This document shows positions 1-7,032 of a stretch of 26,693 nucleotides of DNA, piece after piece. Location of the stretch: positions 1 through 26,693 of IMG/VR virus record IMGVR_UViG_3300012920_000215; one strand, 5' to 3'. Numbering within the stretch: the first letter of the stretch is position 1; each line of letters begins with the position of its first letter. The notes beneath the pieces were generated by a model. The model ran no database searches, was not told the origin of the DNA, and worked only from the letters and a program-made list of their open reading frames with translations. The position numbers were made by a program, and so were the translations under genes. This DNA comes from a virus.

Positions 1-1
1 C

Positions 2-529
2 CAGCTTATTCTGGGCACCGGCCCTCAGATGACCGCGACAGAGGTCGTACAAAGGACTGAGGAAAAAATGCGGCTTCTTGGCCCTCTGACTGGAAGATTG
101 AGCCAGGAGCTACTGCAACCATTGATCAGCCGTGTATATAACATCCTGTCCCGGCAAAAAGCATATCAGCCGGCGCCGGAGTTTATGGCCAACACAAATC
201 TGGAGATCGAATATGTCAGCCCATTGGCCAAGGCACAGCGCCAAGGCGACATTCAGTCTATGACCAGACTGCTTGAACTGATGACGCCATTGTCACAGCT
301 TGACCCATCAATCATGGATTATGTGGACAGTGACGGCATATCCAAGCACCTGATCAAGATACTGGGTGTGCCGGCCTCAGCGGTGCGTGGTGAGCGTGAG
401 GTTTCAATTATGAGAGCTGAACGTGCAGAACAGCAAGCGGCCATGGCAGAACAACAACAACTAATGCAACAGGCTGAAGCTGCCGGCAACGCCGCGCCAA
501 TGGTAAGAGCAATAGACGCGGCGGAGTAA
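2..529 (+). CDS. Portal / head-tail connector protein, C-terminal part (5' end outside window)
   Basis: The reading frame is open from base 2 with no start in the window, so this is the 3' end of a longer gene; the internal ATG at 29 is not the true start. The 175 visible residues match the end of T7 gp8-type connectors: the stretch around MTATEV..R.EEK...LGP is typical of this family, followed by an amphipathic region and a Q/A-rich tail (about residues 135-165) usual for podoviral portals. The portal forms the dodecameric ring through which DNA is packaged and ejected. It lies one base upstream of the next gene and starts the head operon (portal, small protein, scaffold, capsid). Family identity comes from recognition of the motif and gene order. 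Confidence 0.85.
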   Translation, partial: QLILGTGPQMTATEVVQRTEEKMRLLGPLTGRLSQELLQPLISRVYNILSRQKAYQPAPEFMANTNLEIEYVSPLAKAQRQGDIQSMTRLLELMTPLSQLDPSIMDYVDSDGISKHLIKILGVPASAVRGEREVSIMRAERAEQQAAMAEQQQLMQQAEAAGNAAPMVRAIDAAE

Positions 530-530
530 C

Positions 531-755
531 ATGACACCAGAAGATATTATCCAGCTTTATAAAACCGTATTTACTAGCGAAGACGGGCAAAAAATACTCG
601 ATGATCTGGGTGTGAGATTTTGTGAACATTCGTCCACATTTTCATCAGACCCATGTGAAACAGCATACCGGGAAGGTCAACGGACGGTCTTGCTGTTTAT
701 TAAATCTATGATCCGTGACCGCAAACCATTAGAGGACATTACATCAAATGAGTGA
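531..755 (+). CDS. Small Bbp19-like phage protein
   Basis: A 74-residue protein directly after the portal gene; its TGA overlaps the ATG of the scaffold gene. The pattern 'YKTVF.S.EGQKILDDL..RFCEHSSTF..DP.ETAYREGQRTVLLFI' resembles the small Bbp19-type proteins that sit between portal and scaffold genes in many podoviruses: a short helix, a conserved cysteine region, then a 'DP..TA..EG.R.V' helix. Function is not established to my knowledge. Position suggests a head-assembly or virion-associated role. No signal peptide or membrane segment is visible. The ATG at 531 has no strong ribosome binding site of its own and is probably translationally coupled to the portal stop at 527-529. Confidence 0.65.
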   Translation: MTPEDIIQLYKTVFTSEDGQKILDDLGVRFCEHSSTFSSDPCETAYREGQRTVLLFIKSMIRDRKPLEDITSNE

Positions 756-1569
756 AGAACAGGTAGCTGAGGTCTCTGCCGATGCAGAGGTAGCCCAGTC
801 TGTCGCCAGCGATTGGCGCACTAGCATCCCCGAAGAAATCCGGGGTCATAAATCATTAGAACATATTCAGGACGTCGGGGCACTGGCTAAGTCCTATGTC
901 AACGCACAATCAATGATTGGCGCTGATAAAGTGGCTATACCGGGCAAACATGCCACCGATGAGGACTGGGGCGAGGTATATCGCCGATTGGGTAGGCCAG
1001 ATACGCCGGATGGCTATGAGCTTGAGAATGAAATTCCGGAGGGCGCCCAATCAAGTGATGAAATGCTCAACTGGTTTAAAAACGCGGCTCACGAGGCCGG
1101 CCTGACCCCTAGCCAAGCTCAAAGACTGCTAGGCGGGTATAACGAGTTTTTAGGTAACATGGTCGCTAATGATAGCGGTCAGGTGCAACAAATCCGTGAA
1201 AACACGGAGATTGAGCTAAAAAGAGAATACGGCGCTGCCTATAACGATATGATATCGAATGGCAACGCAGTCATGCAGGAATTTGGTGAGGCCGGCATGT
1301 CGGAGATTGAGCTGGCCGATGGCCGGCTGTTGGGTGACCACCCGGAAATGATCCGCATGATGGTAAACATCAGTCAGTTTATAAATACAAAGATTGGCGA
1401 AGATAGCCTCGAAGGCATCAAAAATTCTGGCGCTCTGACGCCGGCAGATGCACAAGGCCGGCTGGCAGAGTTAACAGCCCAAGGTTCGCCATATTGGGAT
1501 CAACGCCACCCTGAGCATACGTTTTATGTAAACGAAGCTCTCAAATACAGGGAGATGACGGGTGGCTGA
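748..1569 (+). CDS. Capsid assembly scaffolding protein
   Basis: A 273-residue acidic, mostly helical protein immediately before the capsid gene, which is the canonical scaffold position. The N-terminal region (about residues 21-80: SDWRTSIPEEIRGHKSL, then ALAKSYVNAQSMIG and VAIPGKHATDEDW...YRRLGRP..P.GYEL) is a signature I recognise from scaffolding proteins of many tailed phages. A helical middle follows, and the C-terminal end (HPEH..YVNEAL.YREM) fits the capsid-binding helix-turn-helix of such proteins. The scaffold templates the procapsid and is expelled during DNA packaging. The ATG overlaps the stop of the upstream gene, implying translational coupling. Its own stop overlaps the GTG of the next gene. 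Confidence 0.85.
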   Translation: MSEEQVAEVSADAEVAQSVASDWRTSIPEEIRGHKSLEHIQDVGALAKSYVNAQSMIGADKVAIPGKHATDEDWGEVYRRLGRPDTPDGYELENEIPEGAQSSDEMLNWFKNAAHEAGLTPSQAQRLLGGYNEFLGNMVANDSGQVQQIRENTEIELKREYGAAYNDMISNGNAVMQEFGEAGMSEIELADGRLLGDHPEMIRMMVNISQFINTKIGEDSLEGIKNSGALTPADAQGRLAELTAQGSPYWDQRHPEHTFYVNEALKYREMTGG

Positions 1570-1756
1570 TATTGAAGCAGATCGCGAGTTCCGGCTTGAG
1601 GTGTTGCGGCTGACCTTGGAAACAGGATCGGCGGCGATGATTAACAACCCGCTGGAACATGCTGAAAGAAATTTGCAATGGTGCCTACAACCGATTGACA
1701 AGCCAATGGCCCAGTCAGTTAAAGCGCCAAGCAAAAAACCGGGACAAGCAAGTTAG
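1562..1756 (+). CDS. Hypothetical small protein between scaffold and capsid
   Basis: 64 residues, GTG start, overlapping the scaffold stop by 8 bases, which suggests coupled translation. The first half is acidic and helical (roughly residues 1-45, with an 'EFRLEVLRLT' helix). The tail is rich in proline, lysine and serine. I do not recognise a family. Similar small genes between scaffold and capsid occur in marine podoviruses, so a head-assembly accessory role is possible, but this is inference from position. Support that it is real: it fills the gap on the same strand in the operon and its ends fit the overlap pattern. Against: it is short and has an unusual start. Confidence 0.5.
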   Translation: MADIEADREFRLEVLRLTLETGSAAMINNPLEHAERNLQWCLQPIDKPMAQSVKAPSKKPGQAS

Positions 1757-1793
1757 CCCCCGTCGGCGCAACCGTTATTGCACAAACCTTTGT

Positions 1794-1808
1794 CCGGCGC
1801 GGTGCCGG
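1794..1808 (+). other. Small GC-rich hairpin in the leader of the capsid gene
   Basis: CCGGC-gcggt-GCCGG lies in the 92-base gap (1757-1848) before the major capsid gene. No T tract follows, so it is not an obvious terminator. It may be a leader structure that stabilises or processes the capsid mRNA. I see no clear sigma-70 promoter in this gap. Confidence 0.35.
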
Positions 1809-1833
1809 GTAGCAACTATTTAACTGCAAAACG

Positions 1834-1840
1834 AAGGGAG
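1834..1840 (+). promoter_or_regulatory. Ribosome binding site of the capsid gene
   Basis: A purine tract AAGGGAG ends 8 bases before the ATG at 1849 and fixes this start. Most neighbouring genes rely on start/stop overlap, so this dedicated site fits high expression of capsid protein. Confidence 0.7.
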
Positions 1841-1848
1841 ACATAGAT

Positions 1849-2712
1849 ATGTCTACGCAAATCACTACCGCGTTTTCCCAGCAGTTTAGCGCTAACGTAC
1901 AACTGCTTTCTCAGCAGATGGGCTCAATCCTACGGGGTGGCGTATCTGAGGAATCAGTGACTGGTGAAAAGGCTTTCTTTGACCAAGTTGGTGCCGCCGC
2001 TGCGGTAAAACGTACATCACGGCATCAGGATACGCCTATGGTTGAAACACCCCATAGCCGTAGAATGGTGACTATGGATTCATATGAATGGGCTGACCTG
2101 ATCGACGACGCCGACAAAGTGCGTATGTTGATCGATCCAACCAGCACATATGCTCGTGCGGCTGCCGCCGCCATGGGTCGTGCTATGGATGATGCCATCA
2201 TTGAAGCCGCTACAGGCACAGCGAAAACCGGCAAGTCCGGTGGCACAAGCACATCAATGCTTGCGGCTCACCAGATTGCTAATGGTTCGGCTGACCTGAC
2301 CTTGGCGAAACTGATTGAGGCCAAGAAAGTTCTTGACCTTGCATCTGTTGACCCATCAATCCCGCGTCATATTGCCGTGGGGCCAGACCAGATTGAGGCG
2401 CTGTTAAACAGCACCACAGTCACCAGCTCTGATTTCAATACGATCAAAGCTCTGGTACAAGGCGAAATTAACACATTTCTGGGCTTCCAGTTCCATGTGT
2501 CAACTCGCTTGGCCAAGTCTGGCAACATTCGTACATGCTTTGCTTGGGCTGAAGACGGAATCAAGCTGGCTGTCGGTAAAGACGTCATGTCACGCATCGA
2601 TGAGCGTTCTGACAAATCTTACTCAACACAGGTTTACTACTGTGCAACATTCGGGGCTACCCGGATGGAGGAAGAGAAAGTCGTGCAAATCGATTGTGAC
2701 GAAAGCGCATAA
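1849..2712 (+). CDS. Major capsid protein (HK97-fold)
   Basis: 287 residues, directly downstream of the scaffold gene. It opens with MSTQITTAFSQQF, and the region of residues 20-110 (QMGSILRGGV....G..AFFDQVGAA, then DTPMVETPHSRRMVTMDSYEWADLIDDADK and YARAAAAAMGRAMDDAII) has the layout of the phage major capsid group in which an N-arm is followed by an E-loop and long spine helix. The C-terminal part (YYCATFGATRMEEEKVVQIDCDE) is the usual final beta-strand and helix. It builds the icosahedral shell. Length is somewhat short for HK97-fold capsids (about 300 or more) but normal for this subgroup without a delta domain. It has its own ribosome binding site and a 92-base leader, in keeping with high expression. 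Confidence 0.9.
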   Translation: MSTQITTAFSQQFSANVQLLSQQMGSILRGGVSEESVTGEKAFFDQVGAAAAVKRTSRHQDTPMVETPHSRRMVTMDSYEWADLIDDADKVRMLIDPTSTYARAAAAAMGRAMDDAIIEAATGTAKTGKSGGTSTSMLAAHQIANGSADLTLAKLIEAKKVLDLASVDPSIPRHIAVGPDQIEALLNSTTVTSSDFNTIKALVQGEINTFLGFQFHVSTRLAKSGNIRTCFAWAEDGIKLAVGKDVMSRIDERSDKSYSTQVYYCATFGATRMEEEKVVQIDCDESA

Positions 2713-2717
2713 GGAGG
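2711..2717 (+). promoter_or_regulatory. Strong Shine-Dalgarno site AAGGAGG
   Basis: A perfect AAGGAGG overlaps the stop codon of the capsid gene (2710-2712) and ends 9 bases before the ATG at 2727. It indicates strong independent translation of the next gene, as expected for a high-copy virion component. Confidence 0.8.
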
Positions 2718-2726
2718 GCATGAGAT

Positions 2727-3191
2727 ATGGCTACTGTATATAGCACTCAGCGTACCACGCTGACTCAGGACGACCCTTCTGGTTTCGTACAAGCTAATGA
2801 GCTTGCAGGAAATGTTCGCGTTGCTTATGGCACATACGAAGCATCATCACTTGCATCAGGCGATGTAATTGAGATGTTTGCGTTGCCAAACGGTGCGCGT
2901 ATCCTGCAAGGCCAGTTGGCTCACGATGCTTTGGGTGGTTCTACCACATTGTCTGTTGGCTACGCGGCTCACACAGATAGCAGTGGATCGGCTGTTGCCG
3001 CATCTGCCGCTGCCTACAAAGCCGCCGCCGCTTCAACATCAGCCCAGATTGTGGACATTGCGGCCACTCTCGCACTGCTGAACGGTGAAGAGGTAGACGC
3101 CAATGAAGATGGCAAGGTTGTTACAGTAACAATGGGCGGTGCCGCTGGCACAGGCACTATTGCTGTGACAATGCTTTATGTCATCGACTAA
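2727..3191 (+). CDS. Probable capsid-associated (decoration-type) protein
   Basis: 154 residues, rich in Ala, Ser, Thr and Gly, predicted mainly beta. The pattern 'AYGTYEASSLASGDVIEMFALPNGARILQGQLAHDALGGSTTLSVGY' resembles small beta-rich proteins encoded right after the capsid gene in many marine podoviruses. A run of alanines at residues 90-105 may form a helix. No signal peptide or membrane segment is seen. Position directly behind the capsid gene, a perfect Shine-Dalgarno sequence, and a terminator right after the stop suggest a high-copy head protein such as a decoration protein. The specific role is inference and no enzymatic motif is visible. Confidence 0.65.
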   Translation: MATVYSTQRTTLTQDDPSGFVQANELAGNVRVAYGTYEASSLASGDVIEMFALPNGARILQGQLAHDALGGSTTLSVGYAAHTDSSGSAVAASAAAYKAAAASTSAQIVDIAATLALLNGEEVDANEDGKVVTVTMGGAAGTGTIAVTMLYVID

Positions 3192-3197
3192 ACCACC

Positions 3198-3222
3198 AGA
3201 GGGCGGCGCAAGCCGCCCTCTT
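3198..3222 (+). terminator. Hairpin terminator after the head genes
   Basis: A perfect 10-bp stem, AGAGGGCGGC (3198-3207) with GCCGCCCTCT (3212-3221), closes a GCAA tetraloop. The T tract is weak (TTCCC), so it may act as a partial terminator or as an RNA stabiliser that lowers tail-gene transcription relative to capsid. Confidence 0.75.
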
Positions 3223-3232
3223 CCCTATGGGA

Positions 3233-3257
3233 GGGGGGTTAAACCGAAACACCCCCC
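3233..3257 (+). other. Second hairpin, G6/C6 stem
   Basis: GGGGGGT (3233-3239) pairs with ACCCCCC (3251-3257) around an 11-base loop, only 11 bases after the first hairpin. No T tract follows. It ends 22 bases before the ATG of the tail tubular A gene and just upstream of that gene's ribosome binding site (TAGGAG, about 3269-3274), so it could influence either termination or translation. Confidence 0.5.
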
Positions 3258-3279
3258 AACCACCTTCTAGGAGTTTGAT

Positions 3280-3870
3280 ATGGCATCTGTCGTTGATATA
3301 TGTAACAGCGCTTTGAATCAGATTGGCGCGTCTAATATCATCAGTCTCACCGAAGACAGTAAGGCGGCACGGATCTGCAACCAGCGTTACAATTTTGTGC
3401 GCGATAGCGTTTTCCGCTCACATCCTTGGAACTGCCTGACGACCAGAGTGTCACTATCACCTGACTCCGCTACCCCCGCATTTACATTTAGCCAGCAATT
3501 TACTTTGCCGACCGACCCGTTTTGTCTACGCGTGTTGCAATTAAGCGATACGGATATTCTGTATAAGGTCGAAGGCCGCAAGCTATTATGCAACGAAAGC
3601 TCTATCGAAATGATTTATATTGGCCGGGTCACAGATCCTGTCCAATATGACACATTGCTGGTAGAGGCTCTAGCCGCCGCCATGGCCGCTGATCTTGCAT
3701 ATCCGCTGGTAAACAGCTCAGCGTTGTCTGCCAATATGTTTACGCTGTATCAACAGAAACTAACTGAGGCTAGGTTTGTTGATGCCACAGAAGACAACGA
3801 CATCAACACATCTGTCATTTCAGATAGCCGCACAGTTGCTGCCGACACCTTTATTAACGCGAGGTTCTAA
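3280..3870 (+). CDS. Tail tubular protein A (T7 gp11-like)
   Basis: 196 residues. The N-terminus (VVDICNSALNQIGA..I.SL.EDS.AARICNQRYNFVRDSVFRSHPWN) is the hallmark of T7 gp11-type adaptor proteins. The middle (FTLPTDPFCLRVLQL, YKVEGRKLLCNESSIEMIYIGRV.DP..YD.LLVEALAAAMAADLAYPL) also matches that family. The protein forms the ring joining the portal to the nozzle of the short tail. The start is supported by the upstream TAGGAG. The stop overlaps the ATG of the next gene (TAATG). Confidence 0.9.
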   Translation: MASVVDICNSALNQIGASNIISLTEDSKAARICNQRYNFVRDSVFRSHPWNCLTTRVSLSPDSATPAFTFSQQFTLPTDPFCLRVLQLSDTDILYKVEGRKLLCNESSIEMIYIGRVTDPVQYDTLLVEALAAAMAADLAYPLVNSSALSANMFTLYQQKLTEARFVDATEDNDINTSVISDSRTVAADTFINARF

Positions 3871-6146
3871 TGGCGAAGGCGTCACCAGCGTTTACCAATT
3901 TCACAGCCGGAGAGCTGAGCCCCCGCCTCGATGGCCGGACAGATATCAGCAAATATTTTAATGGCTGTAAAAAACTACAGAATTTTTTAGTGCACCCGCA
4001 TGGTGGCGCTAGCCGGCGCCCCGGTACTATTTTTGTGCGTGAGGTAAAAAACAGCGCCCATAACGCCCGTTTAATACCATTTGAGTTTAATGTCACCCAA
4101 GCCTATATCTTGGAGTTTGGTGATCAATATTTCCGTATTCATAAAGATGGCGGCACGGTGGTTGATGGCAGTAGCAATCCTATTGAGGTGACTACGCCAT
4201 ACGCTCACACAGACTTAGACAAACTCAAGTTTACACAATCTGCTGATGTGATGTATCTTGTGCATCCTGATTTTTCGCCGCGCAAGATTACAAGAACCAG
4301 CCACACCGCATGGACGATTGCAGAGGTTGATTTGTTGCGTGGCCCCATGGGTGACGACAACATAACATCAACCACATTGGTGGCTGACGCTAGAACCGGC
4401 AACGTGACGATCACAGCCAGTGCTAACACATTTGCCAGTACAGACGTTGGCCGGCTGGTAAAATTACATGATGGTTTTGCCAAGATAACCACATTTACAT
4501 CCGCCACATCTGTCGATGCTGATGTAACAGAAAACGCAGACGGTCGCACAGAGCTGATGCCTAGCTATACGGCGACAACCATATCAGCCCACGAGGGAGA
4601 TCCATCGTCTACCGGTCTGGAACATAATGACCGGTATCAAGACAGCGCCGGCCAGTTTATAGAGCAAGGCTTTAAGGTAGGCCAAAAGGTAACCGTTACC
4701 GGCTTTACCACAGCCAATAACAATGAAACCTCAGCTATTGTTGTAAAGGTTACTGAAGATACATTATTGCTAGCACCCAGCGCTGATTTAACAGATGAAG
4801 CCGCTGGCGATACCGTCACAATATCTGGAGATCTTACAGCTAGCACAGATTGGGCGCTAGGCGCGTTTTCAAATACCACCGGCTATCCGGCAGCCGTTGC
4901 TTTTTATGAACAGCGCCTGGTGTTCGCATCAACCACTGATCAGCCGCAAACATTGTTTTTCTCAGTAGGTGGCAGCTTCGAGGATTTTGCCGCCGGCACC
5001 GATGCCGATGATGCTCTGGTCTACACACTGGGGTCAAATCAGGTAAACATTATCAGATACCTGCAAGCTGGCAGGGTATTGTTGGTTGGCACATCAGGCG
5101 GTGAGTTTGTGGTGACCAGCTCTGAGGATGCCCCTCTAAGCCCCACAAACGCCGTTGTGAGGCGTCAGGCTACATATGGGTCGGCAGACGTCCAACCGGT
5201 GCAGGTGGCCAACGTAACGCTGTTTGTGCAACGCGCAAAGCGTAAGCTAAGGGAGCTAGTGTTCGATCTAAACACCGATAGCTATCAAGCGCCCGATATG
5301 ACGTTGCTGGCTGAGCACATTACCGAAAGCGGCATTAAAGAAATGTCCTTGCAACAAGAGCCAGACAATGTGGTTTGGTGCGTGTTGGAGAATGGTAAAT
5401 TTGTCGGCATGACCTACCGGCGCGAAGAAAACGTGATTGCTTGGCATGAACATATCATTGGTGGAGGTTTTGGCTCTGATGCGTTTGGTCATGTAGAAAG
5501 CGTGGCAACTATACCCGGCGACCTAAATGAGGATGACACATACCTTGTCGTCAAGCGTACAATCAATAGCGGCACCAAGCGTTATGTTGAATATTTTAGC
5601 AGTTTTGATTTTGGCGATGATGTCGAGGATGCTTTCTTTGTTGATAGCGGCCTGACCTATTCTGGGTCAGCGGCGACGACTATTAGCGGTCTTGATCACT
5701 TAGAGGGCGAGGTTGTCTCAATACTGGCTAACGGTGCCACACACCCAGATAAAACTGTCAGCTCTGGCAGTATCACATTAGACTTTTCTGTGACCAAAGC
5801 GCATGTCGGATTAAATTATAATTCAATATTGCAAACGATGCGTATTGATGCCGGCGGCACAGAGGGCACATCACAAGGCAAGATAAAGCGCATACATGAG
5901 GTGGTGTTACGTTTGTTCCGCACGGTTGGTGTTACTGTGGGCAGTTCAGAAACTGAGCTAGACCGCATACCGTTTAGATCGTCTGCCAATCCAATGACGG
6001 CGGCGATACCGCTGTTTACCGGCGACAAAGAGATAGAATTTAGAGGCGGGTTTGATACCGACGGTTTTGTAGTGGTAAAGCAAGATCAACCGCTACCAAT
6101 GACTATTATTGGCATATTCCCGCGCCTAATTACGTTTGATCAGTGA
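3870..6146 (+). CDS. Tail tubular protein B / nozzle protein (T7 gp12-like)
   Basis: 758 residues, close to the 794 of T7 gp12. The N-terminus (ASPAFTNFTAGELSPRLDGRTDISKYFNGCKKLQNFLVHPHGGASRRPGT.FV) is diagnostic for this family. The central part contains 'YPAAVAFYEQRLVFASTTDQPQTLFFS', a conserved beta-propeller strand segment of nozzle proteins, and 'YGSADVQPVQVANVTLFVQRAKRKLRELVFDL'. The protein forms the hexameric tail nozzle and carries fibre-binding surfaces. The insertion at roughly residues 160-320, rich in Thr/Ala with beta-type repeats, looks like an extra immunoglobulin-like or host-specific domain. It follows gp11 in T7 order and overlaps the next gene by 4 bases. Confidence 0.9.
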   Translation: MAKASPAFTNFTAGELSPRLDGRTDISKYFNGCKKLQNFLVHPHGGASRRPGTIFVREVKNSAHNARLIPFEFNVTQAYILEFGDQYFRIHKDGGTVVDGSSNPIEVTTPYAHTDLDKLKFTQSADVMYLVHPDFSPRKITRTSHTAWTIAEVDLLRGPMGDDNITSTTLVADARTGNVTITASANTFASTDVGRLVKLHDGFAKITTFTSATSVDADVTENADGRTELMPSYTATTISAHEGDPSSTGLEHNDRYQDSAGQFIEQGFKVGQKVTVTGFTTANNNETSAIVVKVTEDTLLLAPSADLTDEAAGDTVTISGDLTASTDWALGAFSNTTGYPAAVAFYEQRLVFASTTDQPQTLFFSVGGSFEDFAAGTDADDALVYTLGSNQVNIIRYLQAGRVLLVGTSGGEFVVTSSEDAPLSPTNAVVRRQATYGSADVQPVQVANVTLFVQRAKRKLRELVFDLNTDSYQAPDMTLLAEHITESGIKEMSLQQEPDNVVWCVLENGKFVGMTYRREENVIAWHEHIIGGGFGSDAFGHVESVATIPGDLNEDDTYLVVKRTINSGTKRYVEYFSSFDFGDDVEDAFFVDSGLTYSGSAATTISGLDHLEGEVVSILANGATHPDKTVSSGSITLDFSVTKAHVGLNYNSILQTMRIDAGGTEGTSQGKIKRIHEVVLRLFRTVGVTVGSSETELDRIPFRSSANPMTAAIPLFTGDKEIEFRGGFDTDGFVVVKQDQPLPMTIIGIFPRLITFDQ

Positions 6147-6586
6147 GGATTATTGATTATCACCCCAGCCATTTACATGATCTCATGGATGGCGACTTGA
6201 ACGACGGCGCCGTCAAAAACATTGGCTATATGAAATCATATGCTGATAGTTTGCAACAGCCGGGGTGGTCGTACACATTATTGGAAAACGGACATATCAT
6301 ATGTTGTTCTGGCATTGTTGATATGTGGCCAGGTGTAGGCGAGGCGTGGTTCATAGCGTCTAGCAAAATACATCAAAACGTCAGGCCATTTATCCGGTTT
6401 GCAAAAACAGACATTATGGAAAAGGTCGTCACAGAAAACAAACTGTGGCGGGTGCAGGGCGTTTGCAAAGCAGACTGGCCGGCAGCGCGGCGCTTTGCCA
6501 AGCTCATGGGATTTGAAGAAGAGGGGCTGATGCGTAAGTACGGCCCAGAGCAAGCAGACTACATCAGGATAGCAAAGGTAACATAA
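6143..6586 (+). CDS. T7 gp13-like / GNAT-fold protein
   Basis: 147 residues, GTG start overlapping the previous TGA. The fold pattern looks like an acetyltransferase: 'YTLLENGHIICCSGIVDMWPGVGEAWFIAS' (strands beta 2-4), then 'WRVQGVCKADWPAARRFAKLMGFEEEGLMRKYGPEQADYIRIAK' (the usual GNAT C-terminal helix and strand with the 'A..F...LGF..EG..R' pattern). In T7-like phages a protein of this type (gp13) is encoded after the nozzle gene and is required for virion assembly. I do not see a confident acetyl-CoA P-loop (Q/RxxGxG/A), so enzymatic activity is doubtful. Confidence 0.75.
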   Translation: MRIIDYHPSHLHDLMDGDLNDGAVKNIGYMKSYADSLQQPGWSYTLLENGHIICCSGIVDMWPGVGEAWFIASSKIHQNVRPFIRFAKTDIMEKVVTENKLWRVQGVCKADWPAARRFAKLMGFEEEGLMRKYGPEQADYIRIAKVT

Positions 6587-7032
6587 TGGGATTTTTGTTT
6601 GAGTATCAGGCCGGACAACAAGAACAGGCCGCATATAATTTTAATGCTGATGTAAATGAGCGTAATGCCAAAGCGGCAGATCAGGAAGCGGCACAGCTTA
6701 TTTTCACAGAAGAACAGAACATTGTGAAATTTCGTGAAGATTTCCAAGATCTGCAAGATGCGACGCAACAGGCGTATCGTTACAATGGCTGGATCGCTGA
6801 GGAGGGCACCCCGCTCAAAGTGGCCTTGGCTAACGCTCAAGAGGCGGATGCTGAGATAGAAACTCGGCGTTACAACGCGCAGGTCGGCGCTCAGACGCTA
6901 CGCGAAAAAGGCGTAGAGTCACGGCTACAAGGCCAGCTCAACAGAATGTATGGCAAGGCTGCCGCCACACGGGGCAAGGCTAGAGCCTTTCAGAGCTTAA
7001 TGCAAACAGCCACAGCTATAGCGGGTGCATAA
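6586..7032 (+). CDS. Internal virion protein (T7 gp14-like)
   Basis: 148 residues, helical, rich in Ala, Gln and Glu (QAGQQEQAAYNFNADVNERNAKAADQEAAQLIF), then 'YRYNGWIAEEGTPLKVALANAQEADAEIETRRYNAQVGAQTLREKGVESRLQGQLNRMYGKAAATRGKARAFQSL'. This is the pattern of gp14-type internal virion or ejection proteins, which leave the capsid first and form a channel part in the outer membrane. T7 gp14 is 196 residues, so this version is shorter. The gene lies between the gp13-like and gp15-like genes. The ATG overlaps the preceding TAA, and the stop is directly followed by the next ATG. Confidence 0.8.
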   Translation: MGFLFEYQAGQQEQAAYNFNADVNERNAKAADQEAAQLIFTEEQNIVKFREDFQDLQDATQQAYRYNGWIAEEGTPLKVALANAQEADAEIETRRYNAQVGAQTLREKGVESRLQGQLNRMYGKAAATRGKARAFQSLMQTATAIAGA

